64,000 nt of DNA from Solitalea canadensis DSM 3403. GTDB taxonomy: Bacteria; Bacteroidota; Bacteroidia; Sphingobacteriales; Sphingobacteriaceae. The notes beneath the pieces were generated by a model. That model did no database searches. It was not told the DNA's origin and worked only from the letters and a program-made list of their open reading frames with translations. A program made the translations under genes and the position numbers. Positions 24,190 to 33,334 of this stretch are shown piece after piece. The DNA lies in contig NC_017770.1 in NCBI RefSeq assembly GCF_000242635.2, positions 2,120,669 to 2,184,668 of the forward strand, given 5' to 3'. Position 1 is the first letter of the stretch; each line of letters starts with the position of its first letter.

Positions 24190-24669
24190 ATGAAGAACTA
24201 TGGTGTAACCTATGTTAGAGAAATAGCTGGAAGACCTGTCGTTTTAGAGGTCCAAGAATGTTTATTGCATCTCCACCAATATTTAGTGAGAGTGGATTTA
24301 ACGGGTTATTATTATAGTTGGACAAGGCAATCGATCAATTATTCAACTAAATGATGCACAAAAAGTAATAAAAAGAAAATAAGCGAACAAGGCTATGAAA
24401 TCATTGAAGGTACCCCACTTTGCAAATTGGGCTGGTTACCAGGTAAAAATGGATACGAATATAATGGTGAAGAAAACCCTGAATCAAGAAAATTATCATT
24501 AACTTTTTGGAATACTTATGCAGAATCTATTCATACTATGACAAAAGCACTGATTGATAATGAAGTTACAATTATGGCTGGAACAGATGCTAATGTATCC
24601 GCTGTTGTTCCAGGATTTTCTCTTCATGATGAATTAGCACCTTTGCCTATAATAAAAATAGGAATATAA
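24190..24669 (+). pseudogene. Frameshifted remnant of an amidohydrolase
   Basis: Pieces of an imidazolonepropionase-like amidohydrolase lie in order but in different frames. They are: KNYGVTYVREIAG from 24193; GPRMFIASPPIFSESGFNG around 24250; VGQGNRSIIQLNDAQKVIK around 24315; and, from 24427, an 80-codon frame with the metal-site signature IMAGTDANVSAVVPGFSLHDEL. At least two or three frameshifts are needed and the N- and C-terminal parts are missing. A functional protein is unlikely. The family is inferred from these motifs. Confidence 0.7.
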
Positions 24670-24814
24670 AAATTGACGAATATCTTAAGTGAAAAAATAC
24701 ACGATCTGCCAACAGCAGTTTTAGTAATTGGGTTTTTAGGACGTTAGACATCCGTGCATTGCGAAACCCTTCGCTCAAACATTTGGAATAAGAAACAAAT
24801 AAAAAATATAAATT

Positions 24815-25252
24815 ATGGCACTTATCAATCCGCACATTAACTTCAACGGAAATGCCGAAGAAGCATTCAATTTTTACAAATCTGTATTTGGTGGAGAGTT
24901 CACGAAGATTATATACCTCAAAGATATATCAAGCCCTGAATATCCAGTAGCAGAAAATGATGCAAATAAGATAATGTACATTGCTTTGCCAATTGGCAAA
25001 AACATTTTAATTGCCAATGACATTCCAGAAAGTATGGGACAAGTAAATGAAAATGAAAACAGGTCAAAGATATCTATTAGTGCAGAAAGTCGTGAAGAAG
25101 CTGACAAATTATTTAGCGGACTTTCAGCAGGCGGAAATATTGAAGTGCCTATTGACGACAGTCCTTGGGGTTCCTATTTTGGAATGTTTAGAGACAAATT
25201 CGGTATTGAATGGATAGTGGATTTTGACCCAAACTATAACGCAAAAATATAA
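24815..25252 (+). CDS. VOC-family protein, PhnB-like
   Basis: 145 residues, complete vicinal-oxygen-chelate fold of the PhnB/3-demethylubiquinone-methyltransferase-like group: begins with MALINPHINFNGNAEEAFNFYKSVFGGEF and ends with GSYFGMFRDKFGIEWIVDF, both typical. Such proteins are often of unknown substrate. It stands alone, after the amidohydrolase remnant and before a gene-free gap. Confidence 0.88.
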   Translation: MALINPHINFNGNAEEAFNFYKSVFGGEFTKIIYLKDISSPEYPVAENDANKIMYIALPIGKNILIANDIPESMGQVNENENRSKISISAESREEADKLFSGLSAGGNIEVPIDDSPWGSYFGMFRDKFGIEWIVDFDPNYNAKI

Positions 25253-25584
25253 GCGAAAAACCACGAACACCTAACAGCGGTTTGGCAAAAAAAGGAGTGA
25301 CGTGCTTCTGGATCATTCACTCAAATTTATTGCTCTTGCATTAGTTAATCTTCGGAGGAGATTAACCTTCGAAGGTTATGCATTGGTCTAAAACATAAGC
25401 CCGGATAGGGCGAAACTTATTCTCTGTTTAGTTTCACTGCATCCGGAATTAACTATTCAAATCTTTCTATTTCTATTAAGGTTAAACTTCTCCAAAGTTT
25501 TCACTTTATAACTGAAATTATCTCCTTTTGCCCCAACATTTCCTGTCGGTCCATTCAAAACCTCACTCTGCATATTAGATCATC
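25253..25584. other. Intergenic stretch with overlapping palindromes
   Basis: No gene. It holds two hairpins that share bases: TTAATCT/AGATTAA (25345-25351 with 25359-25365) and the perfect 16-bp palindrome TAACCTTCGAAGGTTA (25363-25378). Because the arms overlap by three bases, both cannot form fully at once. No downstream plus-strand gene is present for them to control. Confidence 0.45.
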
Positions 25585-25953
25585 CTAACTTTTAAAAAAC
25601 TCACCAAAATGCCAAAGAATCCCTGAAGGATCGTGCAAAAAACATTCTCGTCCCCAATAATCTTCACGGATCGGGGTTAGCTTTGCTTCCTGATAGTTAG
25701 CAGTCAGGTTTAATGCTACTAATTCCTCCCAAAAACGATTTACATCATCCACCTCTAAAAAAATCATTGTATTATCTATCCAATCCTTAACATAAGCGTC
25801 TTGCAGGTAAAAACTAAGTCCATCAGTTTTAAAAACAGACATATTATGAGAGAGGATTGTTTCCTCAAAACCAAGATCGCGATAAAAACTTCTGGATAAT
25901 TCAAAATCTTTAGCTCCAATAAAAGGACGGATGGATATTGCTTTATGTTCCAT
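25585..25953 (-). CDS. VOC-family protein, bleomycin-resistance/glyoxalase-like
   Basis: 122 residues. One glyoxalase/bleomycin-resistance fold: AISIRPFIGAKDFELSRSFYRDLGFEE at the start, VFLEVDDVNRFWEEL in the middle, and YWGRECFLHDPSGILWHFGEF at the end. Fold is clear, substrate unknown. Monocistronic on the minus strand. Confidence 0.87.
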   Translation of the reverse strand: MEHKAISIRPFIGAKDFELSRSFYRDLGFEETILSHNMSVFKTDGLSFYLQDAYVKDWIDNTMIFLEVDDVNRFWEELVALNLTANYQEAKLTPIREDYWGRECFLHDPSGILWHFGEFFKS

Positions 25954-26171
25954 GGGTTTTGTGTGTTATTAATAGTTGACCAAACTTACTAAATACTTCT
26001 GTGTAAAAAACTTTAGCATTCATAATTAAAAACCGAATAAAAAACAACATAAATCAAACAAAATGAGTATATTAAATCAAAAACATGCATAAACTTATGA
26101 GAGTTCAATAGAATAAATTGACTTTGATCCTATTGATCTTCCCTGGTAACCTTTAATCTAAAAACTTGTAT

Positions 26172-26777
26172 ATGAAACAGTTTATTTTTATTGTAGTTAT
26201 GGCCCTAGGACTAGCTGGTTGCAGTCCTTCTACACAAATTGTAAAAAGCTGGAAAGACCCAAATTCAACTTTGGAAAAGACTGAAAGCACTAAAATTTTT
26301 GTATTAGCAATGATAAAAGATGAAGCATCCCGAAGGGTAATTGAAGATGAATTGGTGAAACGAATGGCTCCGTACGCCTTTGCTTCATATAATTTTATTA
26401 CATCTGACATGTTAAAAGAAGCCAGTGCAGAAAAACTTACTGAAAAGTTAAAACTGGAAAAATATACGCATGCGTTGTTCATGCGCTTGGCCGACATTGA
26501 GAAAGAAACTTCTTACGTGCCGGGCACTACCTCTTATGGTTATTATGGCGGCTATGGAAGATACTATGGTTATGGAGCAAGTATGTATTCTACACCTGGC
26601 TATTATTCAACAAGCAAAAACTACTTTGTTGAAACAACAGTTTATTCAGTTGACCAGGATAAACTACTGTGGACAGGTACCACAAAAACAGTTGATCCTT
26701 CAAAAATTGATAAAGCTGTAAATGACATTGCAACTGTAGTTGCTGAAAAAATGCGAAAGGATGGCTTTATAAAATAA
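26172..26777 (+). CDS. Lipoprotein with Gly/Tyr-rich stretch
   Basis: 201 residues from the ATG at 26172. Lipobox ALGLAGCSPS (Cys near residue 18). The mature part starts with a small alpha/beta domain (about 20-105) like the DUF4136-type lipoproteins of Bacteroidota, interrupted by a Gly/Tyr-rich loop (about 115-145, YGYYGGYGRYYGYGASMYS), and ends with VNDIATVVAEKMRKDGFIK. Probably anchored to the outer membrane. Function unknown. Confidence 0.7.
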   Translation: MKQFIFIVVMALGLAGCSPSTQIVKSWKDPNSTLEKTESTKIFVLAMIKDEASRRVIEDELVKRMAPYAFASYNFITSDMLKEASAEKLTEKLKLEKYTHALFMRLADIEKETSYVPGTTSYGYYGGYGRYYGYGASMYSTPGYYSTSKNYFVETTVYSVDQDKLLWTGTTKTVDPSKIDKAVNDIATVVAEKMRKDGFIK

Positions 26778-26953
26778 TACTGACTGTTATTATTGAGTTT
26801 TTCAAAGTAGTTGAATTTTGTTGATTCCAAAAGTATCCTACTCCTCAACGGTAGCAGGATAATTACAGGCTATTGCTTAAGAATCTTCATTTTTTATAAA
26901 ATTATAAATTAGATGAGTATGTGTAAAGAGCTCACCTAATTTTCAAGGTTTTA

Positions 26954-27970
26954 TTAACTAGTCTTCAACTTATTTCGTTGTCCTGATACATTTCCACGAC
27001 GTTTCCATTCTGGAATTTCGCTTTCGGCAGCAATCACCAAGCTTCTTTTTGACAAAACAATGCTGGCATTTAACTCATAACCAATCAAAATGATCATGGA
27101 GTTTAGGTAAAGCCAGATCATTATAACGATTAACGTACCAATAGAACCGTAGAGTTTATTATAAGCACCAAAATGGTTGATGTAATAGGCAAACCCTACT
27201 GATACAGTAATGGCCAGTAATGTAGCTAGCACCGAGCCTGGTGTGATAAACCTCTTCGAACGAGTGGTCGATGGTCCGAAATAATAGAGCAGGGAAGTAG
27301 AAAACAAGAAAAGTAGTGAAATCACCAACCACCTGAATGTTTGCAATGCAAATTTGAGAAACCAACCTTTAATAAAATCCTCTCTCTCCAGAAAATTAAT
27401 GATGTATTCACCTGCAATCAAAAAGAAAATTCCTACCACCAGCGAGATCGCAATATAAAGTGTTAGCAGCAATGCAATCGTTCTTTTCTTAATAAAACTC
27501 CGTCGCTCTGCTACTAATGAAGCCTTATTAAAAGCCCGCATTAACGAGTTAACGCCATTCGTTGAGAAAAATAATGCGGCAATAAAACCGAACGACAATA
27601 AGCTAACATTTTGCTTTTTGATAATATCAAAAAGCGTTTCTTCTGCAGCCTTGTAAGCATTATAAGGTAATATTTGCATCAGGATCGACAACAATTGATC
27701 CTGAAAGCCGTCAAAAGGAATATAGGGGATAAGTGTAAACAAAAAAATAATAGCCGGAAAGATGGCTAATAAGAAGCTATAGGCCAATGAAGAAGATTTA
27801 GTAACCAATGCTTCTTTTTTGAGTTCATTGATAAAGAAAACTCCAACTGTATAAATGGGTAATTGCTGAAAACCGGGCAGTGCTGTTCTTTTAGTCCATT
27901 GAATGAACCAACGATACAAGCTGATCTGGTTTAAATACTTTTCAATTTTACCCATTGAGTGATGCGTCAA
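26954..27970 (-). CDS. YihY/BrkB-family membrane protein
   Basis: 338 residues with about six membrane helices (about 62-85, 105-128, 165-190, 205-228, 245-265 and 275-300). The family signature (SLAYSFLLAIFPAIIFLFTLIPYIP, TNGVNSLMRAFNK, WLYLNSMIILIGYELNA) is plain. Once mis-named ribonuclease BN; now regarded as a membrane protein of unclear transport role. The basic C-terminal tail is cytoplasmic. Alone in its unit. Confidence 0.92.
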   Translation of the reverse strand: MTHHSMGKIEKYLNQISLYRWFIQWTKRTALPGFQQLPIYTVGVFFINELKKEALVTKSSSLAYSFLLAIFPAIIFLFTLIPYIPFDGFQDQLLSILMQILPYNAYKAAEETLFDIIKKQNVSLLSFGFIAALFFSTNGVNSLMRAFNKASLVAERRSFIKKRTIALLLTLYIAISLVVGIFFLIAGEYIINFLEREDFIKGWFLKFALQTFRWLVISLLFLFSTSLLYYFGPSTTRSKRFITPGSVLATLLAITVSVGFAYYINHFGAYNKLYGSIGTLIVIMIWLYLNSMIILIGYELNASIVLSKRSLVIAAESEIPEWKRRGNVSGQRNKLKTS

Positions 27971-28085
27971 TTTAAAAATAAGATTATTTTCCGCGATAAG
28001 CGGGGTTTAATGTTAACTATTTAAGCAAGTTGATGTTTAGTGGAAATGTCGTTTTTAAAAGGTGATCAAACGACCAGGGCTGTTT

Positions 28086-28490
28086 TTAAAAGAATGCCTT
28101 TAATTTTTCCATAAAAACTTCCGGACCGTGACAAGGTTTGTTTGTCTTCATGTCCACAAATACCAATTTAGTATGAGCAATGGTCAGTAATTCTCCCTGT
28201 TCATTAAACAATTCATAATCAAAATGAATTCTGATGGCAGGAAGCGTTTTTAATGTTGTTTTTATAGTTATTTCATCATCGTAACGTGCCGGTTTAATAT
28301 ATTTTATGTTTAGCTCCAGAACCGGCATCATTATTCCCGATTCTTCAAAACTCTTATACGATAAACCAAGATTTCTGAGCATCTCAACACGGGCAACCTC
28401 TAAAAATTCGGCGTAGTTACCGTAATACATATAACCCATCTGATCTGTTTCACCGTAACGAACGCGCAATTTTGTTTCGTGTATATACAT
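28086..28490 (-). CDS. Acyl-CoA thioesterase, YbgC/FadM type
   Basis: 134 residues, one hotdog domain. RVRYGETDQMGYMYYGNYAEFLEVARVEML holds the 4HBT signature with the catalytic Asp in TDQMG and the expected Tyr/Asn-Tyr partners. Hydrolyses short acyl-CoA or hydroxybenzoyl-CoA-like thioesters in the cytoplasm; the substrate cannot be deduced. A palindromic repeat unit lies directly upstream, so its promoter must fall inside or beside it. Confidence 0.9.
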   Translation of the reverse strand: MYIHETKLRVRYGETDQMGYMYYGNYAEFLEVARVEMLRNLGLSYKSFEESGIMMPVLELNIKYIKPARYDDEITIKTTLKTLPAIRIHFDYELFNEQGELLTIAHTKLVFVDMKTNKPCHGPEVFMEKLKAFF

Positions 28491-28507
28491 TGTTTATTTA
28501 TTATTAA

Positions 28508-28610
28508 TCACGCAGAGCCACGAAGGCGCTAAGTTTTATTTAATTTATGAACTGCTTGTTAAGTCCTGTTGAATCAAATTATCTTTGCGCCTCAGCGGCT
28601 TTACGTGCTT
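28508..28610. repeat. REP-like palindromic unit
   Basis: CACGCAGAGCCACGAAGGCGCTAAG at one end and CTTTGCGCCTCAGCGGCTTTACGTG at the other resemble the arms of the units at 17853-18160, here with a longer (about 55 bp) centre. Confidence 0.7.
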
Positions 28611-28620
28611 TTTTTCTTTT

Positions 28621-30885
28621 TTATTTATTTGGCGGACAATGTTGTACAAGAAAATTGGTCAACAGCTGATATAAATGCTCTGTTGTTCCTTCTCCTTCGT
28701 TTATTGAATGTGTACGATTAGGATAAGCCATCATACTGAATGGCTTTTTAGCTTTAATCAACGCATTTACCAGCATTTCGTGGTTTTGATAATGAACGTT
28801 GTCATCACCAGTGCCATGAATTAACAGTAAATTACCTTTTAATCCATCCACATAATTAATCGACGAACCTTCTTTATAAGCATTAGCACTTTCAGGAATC
28901 AGTCCCATGTAACGTTCTTCGTAAACATTATCATAGGTAAGTAGGTTAGCAACTCCGGCAACAGCCATTCCAGTTTTGTAAATATCAGAATATTTGAACA
29001 TCAGGTTTTGAGTTGATGAGCCACCGCCACTCCATCCCCAAACTGCAATACGATCGCTATCCACCCATTTCCATTTCAGAATTTCTTTGGCAGCCATTGC
29101 TTGGTCGCGCACATTAAGAATGCCAATATTCTTAAAAACTGCTTTGCGCCACTTACGTCCTTTGGCAACAGGTGTACCACGATTATCTAAAGAAATGATC
29201 ACATAACCCATACTTGCCAATTGCTGATGCCAACCGTTGGGAGCAAACTGATCTTTAACAGTAGCCGCTGCAGGTTCACCGTAGATATCGAACAAAACAG
29301 GGTATTTTTTAGTTTCATCAAAATTTGCCGGCTTAATCATCCATCCATCAATGGTAACACCATCTACTGTAGTTACATGGAAGAAACTTTGCGGATTCGG
29401 CAAATATTGCTTTATCTGGTCAGGTGTTAATTCAAAGCTTGCACCAGATCTCAATTGTTTGTGTCCGGCAAGAACAACAAACTCTTCTTGTGGAGCTGTG
29501 GTGTGATTGGAAAAACGATGAACACCATACAGTGCGTCGGGAGAGAGGTTGTAAGTATGAGTACCAGATTGTACCGCCGGTGATAATTGCACAAGTGTTC
29601 CTTTTCCATCTAACGATACCGAATACAAATATTGTTGGGTGGCATTCTTTTGTGAGCCGTAAAAATACAATACACCTTTTTTCTCATCAATGCCGGCAAC
29701 ATCCATCACGTCGTAATTTCCTTTTGAAATCAAACGTTCATTTGATCCATCACGGTTTAAACGAAATACATGTTTCCATCCGTCTTTTTCAGATGTCCAT
29801 AAAAATTCCTTTCCACCATTGATCCAATCCCATCCCGGTCTGTCATATTGCCAGAAATAGCTCAAATCAATCCATGCAGCATCACTCTCCTGGTAAATTT
29901 TCTTACCTAAGCCAGTCTGAACATTTACCATAAACAATCTGCAGGTATCCTGTTTACGATTTAATTGTTGAACCATTAGCTCGTTGTTGTTTCCGGCCCA
30001 GTCTAAACGAGTGATATAGTTTTTAATTGGATCTCCCGGTATATTCATCCATTTAGTTGAAGCTGAATTAACATCAACAACTCCGACTCTAACATTAGAT
30101 GGATTATAACCAACTTTTGGATATTCAACAGGGGTTATTCTCGAATAAATAGAGTCCGTATTATTAATCATCAGGAAATTGCCAATTTTTGAAGCATCAA
30201 CCTGCCAGTAAGCAATCGATTTACTGTCGGGACTCCAACGGAATCCGTCACGACAAAACAGCTCTTCTTCATACACCCAATCAAAAGTACCGTTGATTAT
30301 TCTGTCGGTTCCATCTGTTGTTAATTGCTTTCTATTTCCGCTTTGCAAATCTTCCACATAAATATTGTGTTTGCTTACATAGGCCGCTTTAGTACCGTCA
30401 TCTGATATTTTCGCAAACTGTAATGAAGAAGAAGGCAAACCTTTTCCTAATTGCACTAATTTCTTTGTTGTCACATTAAGCACCCAAAAATCACCTCTTG
30501 TATTAGCCCGCCAAACCTTTTTTGAGTTGGTAAAAAGTAGCATCTGCTGTTTTGCCGGATACCAGGTATAGGATTCAACCTCTAATGGTTGTGCCCCTTG
30601 TGGAGTAAGATCATTTGATGACACTAATACCTTTCGTGCAAAATTAGCCGATGGGTCATACTGTGCGATCTCAAAACCAGCACCGGAAGGCTCCATATTG
30701 GTAAACAAATGTCCGTCTTTGTTCCACACAATACTGCTGAAGTTCATTGCTTCAGGGTCGACAGGAGTGAGGTTTAAGTTTTGTTTTAAACGCAGGTGTT
30801 CTGGCAAAGGCTGAGCTTCAACACTTACGCAACAACCTATTACAGCCAAAACTGCAATAAATAATTTGGGTGAAATCAACTTCAT
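28621..30885 (-). CDS. S9-family dipeptidyl peptidase (DPP IV-like)
   Basis: 754 residues. Signal peptide (about 1-24, CCVSVEAQ), N-terminal beta-propeller (about 50-490) and a C-terminal alpha/beta-hydrolase. Nucleophile Ser in GWSGGG near 618-622, Asp in GTGDDNVHY near 696 and His in NRTHSINEG near 729. The propeller holds DWVYEEELF, the Glu-Glu substrate N-terminus clamp of DPP IV. It cleaves X-Pro/X-Ala dipeptides from peptide N-termini, in the periplasm. Same strand as, but separated from, mltG. Confidence 0.93.
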   Translation of the reverse strand: MKLISPKLFIAVLAVIGCCVSVEAQPLPEHLRLKQNLNLTPVDPEAMNFSSIVWNKDGHLFTNMEPSGAGFEIAQYDPSANFARKVLVSSNDLTPQGAQPLEVESYTWYPAKQQMLLFTNSKKVWRANTRGDFWVLNVTTKKLVQLGKGLPSSSLQFAKISDDGTKAAYVSKHNIYVEDLQSGNRKQLTTDGTDRIINGTFDWVYEEELFCRDGFRWSPDSKSIAYWQVDASKIGNFLMINNTDSIYSRITPVEYPKVGYNPSNVRVGVVDVNSASTKWMNIPGDPIKNYITRLDWAGNNNELMVQQLNRKQDTCRLFMVNVQTGLGKKIYQESDAAWIDLSYFWQYDRPGWDWINGGKEFLWTSEKDGWKHVFRLNRDGSNERLISKGNYDVMDVAGIDEKKGVLYFYGSQKNATQQYLYSVSLDGKGTLVQLSPAVQSGTHTYNLSPDALYGVHRFSNHTTAPQEEFVVLAGHKQLRSGASFELTPDQIKQYLPNPQSFFHVTTVDGVTIDGWMIKPANFDETKKYPVLFDIYGEPAAATVKDQFAPNGWHQQLASMGYVIISLDNRGTPVAKGRKWRKAVFKNIGILNVRDQAMAAKEILKWKWVDSDRIAVWGWSGGGSSTQNLMFKYSDIYKTGMAVAGVANLLTYDNVYEERYMGLIPESANAYKEGSSINYVDGLKGNLLLIHGTGDDNVHYQNHEMLVNALIKAKKPFSMMAYPNRTHSINEGEGTTEHLYQLLTNFLVQHCPPNK

Positions 30886-30983
30886 AGTTTAAGATTTAGG
30901 ATAGTATCAGCTATAGTTATTACAAACAATGCAGCACTTACGTAGATAAGGCTGCATTGCAAATAACTAAAATAACTTGTCTA

Positions 30984-32012
30984 TTAATTAATCCCACGCT
31001 CATTTAATGCTTTTTGGAATCTTTTCGCATTTGCCAAATGTTGTGCTAACGTTTCGGCAAAGGCGTGATAACCAGAAAAGTCATCTTTGGCACAGAAATA
31101 CAAATAATCATGTTTTTGGTGATTCAATACCGCGTCAATAGCTGTTACAGATGGCATTGAGATGGGCCCTGGAGGCAAACCGGTATGCACATACGTATTA
31201 TAAGGAGACGGGTTTGACATCATCTTTCCACGAACTCTTTTAATAGAGAAATCGCCTTCGGCAAAAATAACCGTTGGGTCAGCTTCCAGTTTCATGCCCT
31301 TGTTCAGTCGATTTAAATAAACCCCTGCTACAACAGGCATTTCATCCGGCTTTTTGGTTTCCCAATAAACTATTGAAGCTAAAGTGCTTACTTTCTCCGG
31401 ACTCATTCCTAATTCTTCAGCTTTCTTTTTACGGTCTGCTGTCCAGAATTTCTGATGCTCATCATACATTCTGCTGAAAAACTTCTGCTGATTAGTGTTC
31501 CAGAACAGTTCATAAGTATTAGGGATGAAAACCGTGAAAACAGTTTCGGTATTAAAACCAAACTTTCCAACGAATTGCTCATCATTTAACAATTCCAGAA
31601 ACTTAACAGAATCAATTTCCAATTTTCGACCAATATAACCTGCAAACTGCGCCTTCGTTCTGATATTATTAAAAGTTAAGCGAACGGCTTCTTGAGTTCC
31701 AGACTTTAAACGATTAACAATGGCACGGTTGTTCATGCCTTTATTAATACGATAACGACCAGCTTTAATATTGCTATCGTTATATTTCATAAAGTCTGCG
31801 CTCCATTTAAAGCTTTCAATATTATTAAGTAATTGATTTTTCTCCAGACTATCGATTACATTTTTAAATGTTCCACCGGTAGGAATATAGAGATATGCTT
31901 TTTCTTCAAACTTTCCGGTATTCGGCTTCAACAATTTAATATAAAAGAAAAAACCTACTCCCAATGCTGCCAACAGTACAACTGCTAACACTGATAAAAT
32001 TATCTTTTTCAA
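30984..32012 (-). CDS. mltG: Endolytic murein transglycosylase MltG
   Basis: 342 residues: one N-terminal membrane helix (about 5-26), a LysM-like segment (about 40-110, IPTGGTFKNVIDSLEKNQLL) and the YceG catalytic domain. The catalytic Glu is in IVYWETKKPDEMPVVAGVYLNRL near residue 217, and the family motif EADPTVIFA follows. It cuts nascent peptidoglycan strands at the membrane and sets glycan length. The rhodanese and PASTA genes lie just upstream on the same strand. Confidence 0.95.
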   Translation of the reverse strand: MKKIILSVLAVVLLAALGVGFFFYIKLLKPNTGKFEEKAYLYIPTGGTFKNVIDSLEKNQLLNNIESFKWSADFMKYNDSNIKAGRYRINKGMNNRAIVNRLKSGTQEAVRLTFNNIRTKAQFAGYIGRKLEIDSVKFLELLNDEQFVGKFGFNTETVFTVFIPNTYELFWNTNQQKFFSRMYDEHQKFWTADRKKKAEELGMSPEKVSTLASIVYWETKKPDEMPVVAGVYLNRLNKGMKLEADPTVIFAEGDFSIKRVRGKMMSNPSPYNTYVHTGLPPGPISMPSVTAIDAVLNHQKHDYLYFCAKDDFSGYHAFAETLAQHLANAKRFQKALNERGIN

Positions 32013-32060
32013 TTCTTGTTTATAATTGATTTTACTATAAATTCATTTAACAGGCTCAGC

Positions 32061-32360
32061 TTAACTATTTAATTTCCTGTAAGCCAAAATTCCACCTTTT
32101 AGATTACGAACATTGGAAAAGCCCGATTGTTTAAGCACATCAACAGCCGTTTTACTTCTGATACCATGCGCGCAGATCACAATCAGTTCTTCATCCTTTT
32201 CCATATCCAGTTCTTCAGCTTCAATGGAAAGGCGTCCGAGAGGAATGTGTAAACCTCCTAAATTGAAGGTAGCAAACTCCAGTTTATCCCTAACGTCAAT
32301 AATTGTTAGCTGTTCTTTGTTTTTTAACCTTTCCGTCAATTCAACTGCACTGATATCCAT
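32061..32360 (-). CDS. Single-domain rhodanese-like protein
   Basis: 99 residues. Rhodanese fold with active-site Cys in VICAHGIRSKTA near residue 67 and an N-terminal TIIDVRDKLEF motif. Likely sulfurtransferase or sulfur carrier in the cytoplasm. Only 4 bp separate it from the PASTA gene and 48 bp from mltG, so the three are probably one unit, though no functional link is obvious. Confidence 0.9.
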   Translation of the reverse strand: MDISAVELTERLKNKEQLTIIDVRDKLEFATFNLGGLHIPLGRLSIEAEELDMEKDEELIVICAHGIRSKTAVDVLKQSGFSNVRNLKGGILAYRKLNS

Positions 32361-32364
32361 TTTA

Positions 32365-33135
32365 TTATTGCTGACGAATAAAAATATTGATCATTGAACC
32401 CTGAGTGATCGTTGTTGTATCACCTTCAATATATGGAGGATCTTGTTTAAATACTTTTGCTTGTGTTGAATCTGAAATTTCTCCTTCATAGATCACTTTT
32501 CCTAAGAACAACGAACTACCACGAATGGCAAAAATTGCTTCTTGCAAGGTTAAACCCGTTAAATCAGGAATTTTAATTTCAGCAGCACCAAAACCATCAC
32601 CTAAAACCAAACCAATCGTTGAACCTCTTAACAAGCCGGTACCTGGATTTATTGACATGCCTTTATAGGTTACGGCTAAAACCACATCTTTTGCAATATC
32701 CGGTTTATACGTTTGGTCACCCAATTTTAATCCATAACTATTAATAATGGCTTTCGCTTCTGTTAACGTTTTACCTTCAAGATCAGGTAATCTTAATTGA
32801 GGAGGGGTTAACGACTGGATTAGCAAATATACCGTTCGTCCTTCTTTAACTTCTGTTTTAGCATCCGGATCTTGCTGTACAATTGTTCCGGGAGTTTTTC
32901 CCTCAATATAAACCGTATCAACTTTAAATGTAATATTACCTGAGGCAACTAATTCCTGCGCCTGATCTACTGTCATACCAGTTAACACAGGAAGTGTTAA
33001 ACTTTCTCCGTGTTTAGTAAATGTTCTGAGTGAAAAAATAGTGGCAAAAACCAAAAATAGCACCAGTAAAACTGCGAATATTAAATTTTTACGAAATTCA
33101 GGTGTAAGGATAAAAGCGAATAGTTTTTTAAGCAT
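32365..33135 (-). CDS. Membrane-anchored PASTA-domain protein
   Basis: 256 residues: a transmembrane helix at about 17-38, then three PASTA repeats (about 45-110, 112-182, 190-256; each with a TLPVLTGMTVDQAQELV / RLPDLEGKTLTEAKAII / KIPDLTGLTLQEAIFAI start). Unlike Firmicutes PASTA kinases it has no kinase domain. PASTA modules bind peptidoglycan or regulate cell-wall enzymes, which fits the nearby MltG and divergent D-Ala ligase genes. Confidence 0.9.
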   Translation of the reverse strand: MLKKLFAFILTPEFRKNLIFAVLLVLFLVFATIFSLRTFTKHGESLTLPVLTGMTVDQAQELVASGNITFKVDTVYIEGKTPGTIVQQDPDAKTEVKEGRTVYLLIQSLTPPQLRLPDLEGKTLTEAKAIINSYGLKLGDQTYKPDIAKDVVLAVTYKGMSINPGTGLLRGSTIGLVLGDGFGAAEIKIPDLTGLTLQEAIFAIRGSSLFLGKVIYEGEISDSTQAKVFKQDPPYIEGDTTTITQGSMINIFIRQQ

Positions 33136-33301
33136 GTGTTTTTGTGGTTCTATCTGACTTCAAACTTAATTAAAGTTTTATAAAATTAAAGTGTATCGAT
33201 CGTAAGATACTTGAACTCAAAACGATAAAATTAAGTTACACGTATATTAATAATGATTAAAAATACTATCAACTATTCTCCCTAAACTATCTACATCTGT
33301 T

Positions 33302-33309
33302 TATATTTG
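33302..33309 (+). promoter_or_regulatory. -7 box of the ddl promoter
   Basis: TATATTTG matches TAnnTTTG exactly, 26 bp before the ddl start codon. A clear -33 element was not found. Confidence 0.55.
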
Positions 33310-33334
33310 CTCGGGCCAAAAACGGAACATACAA

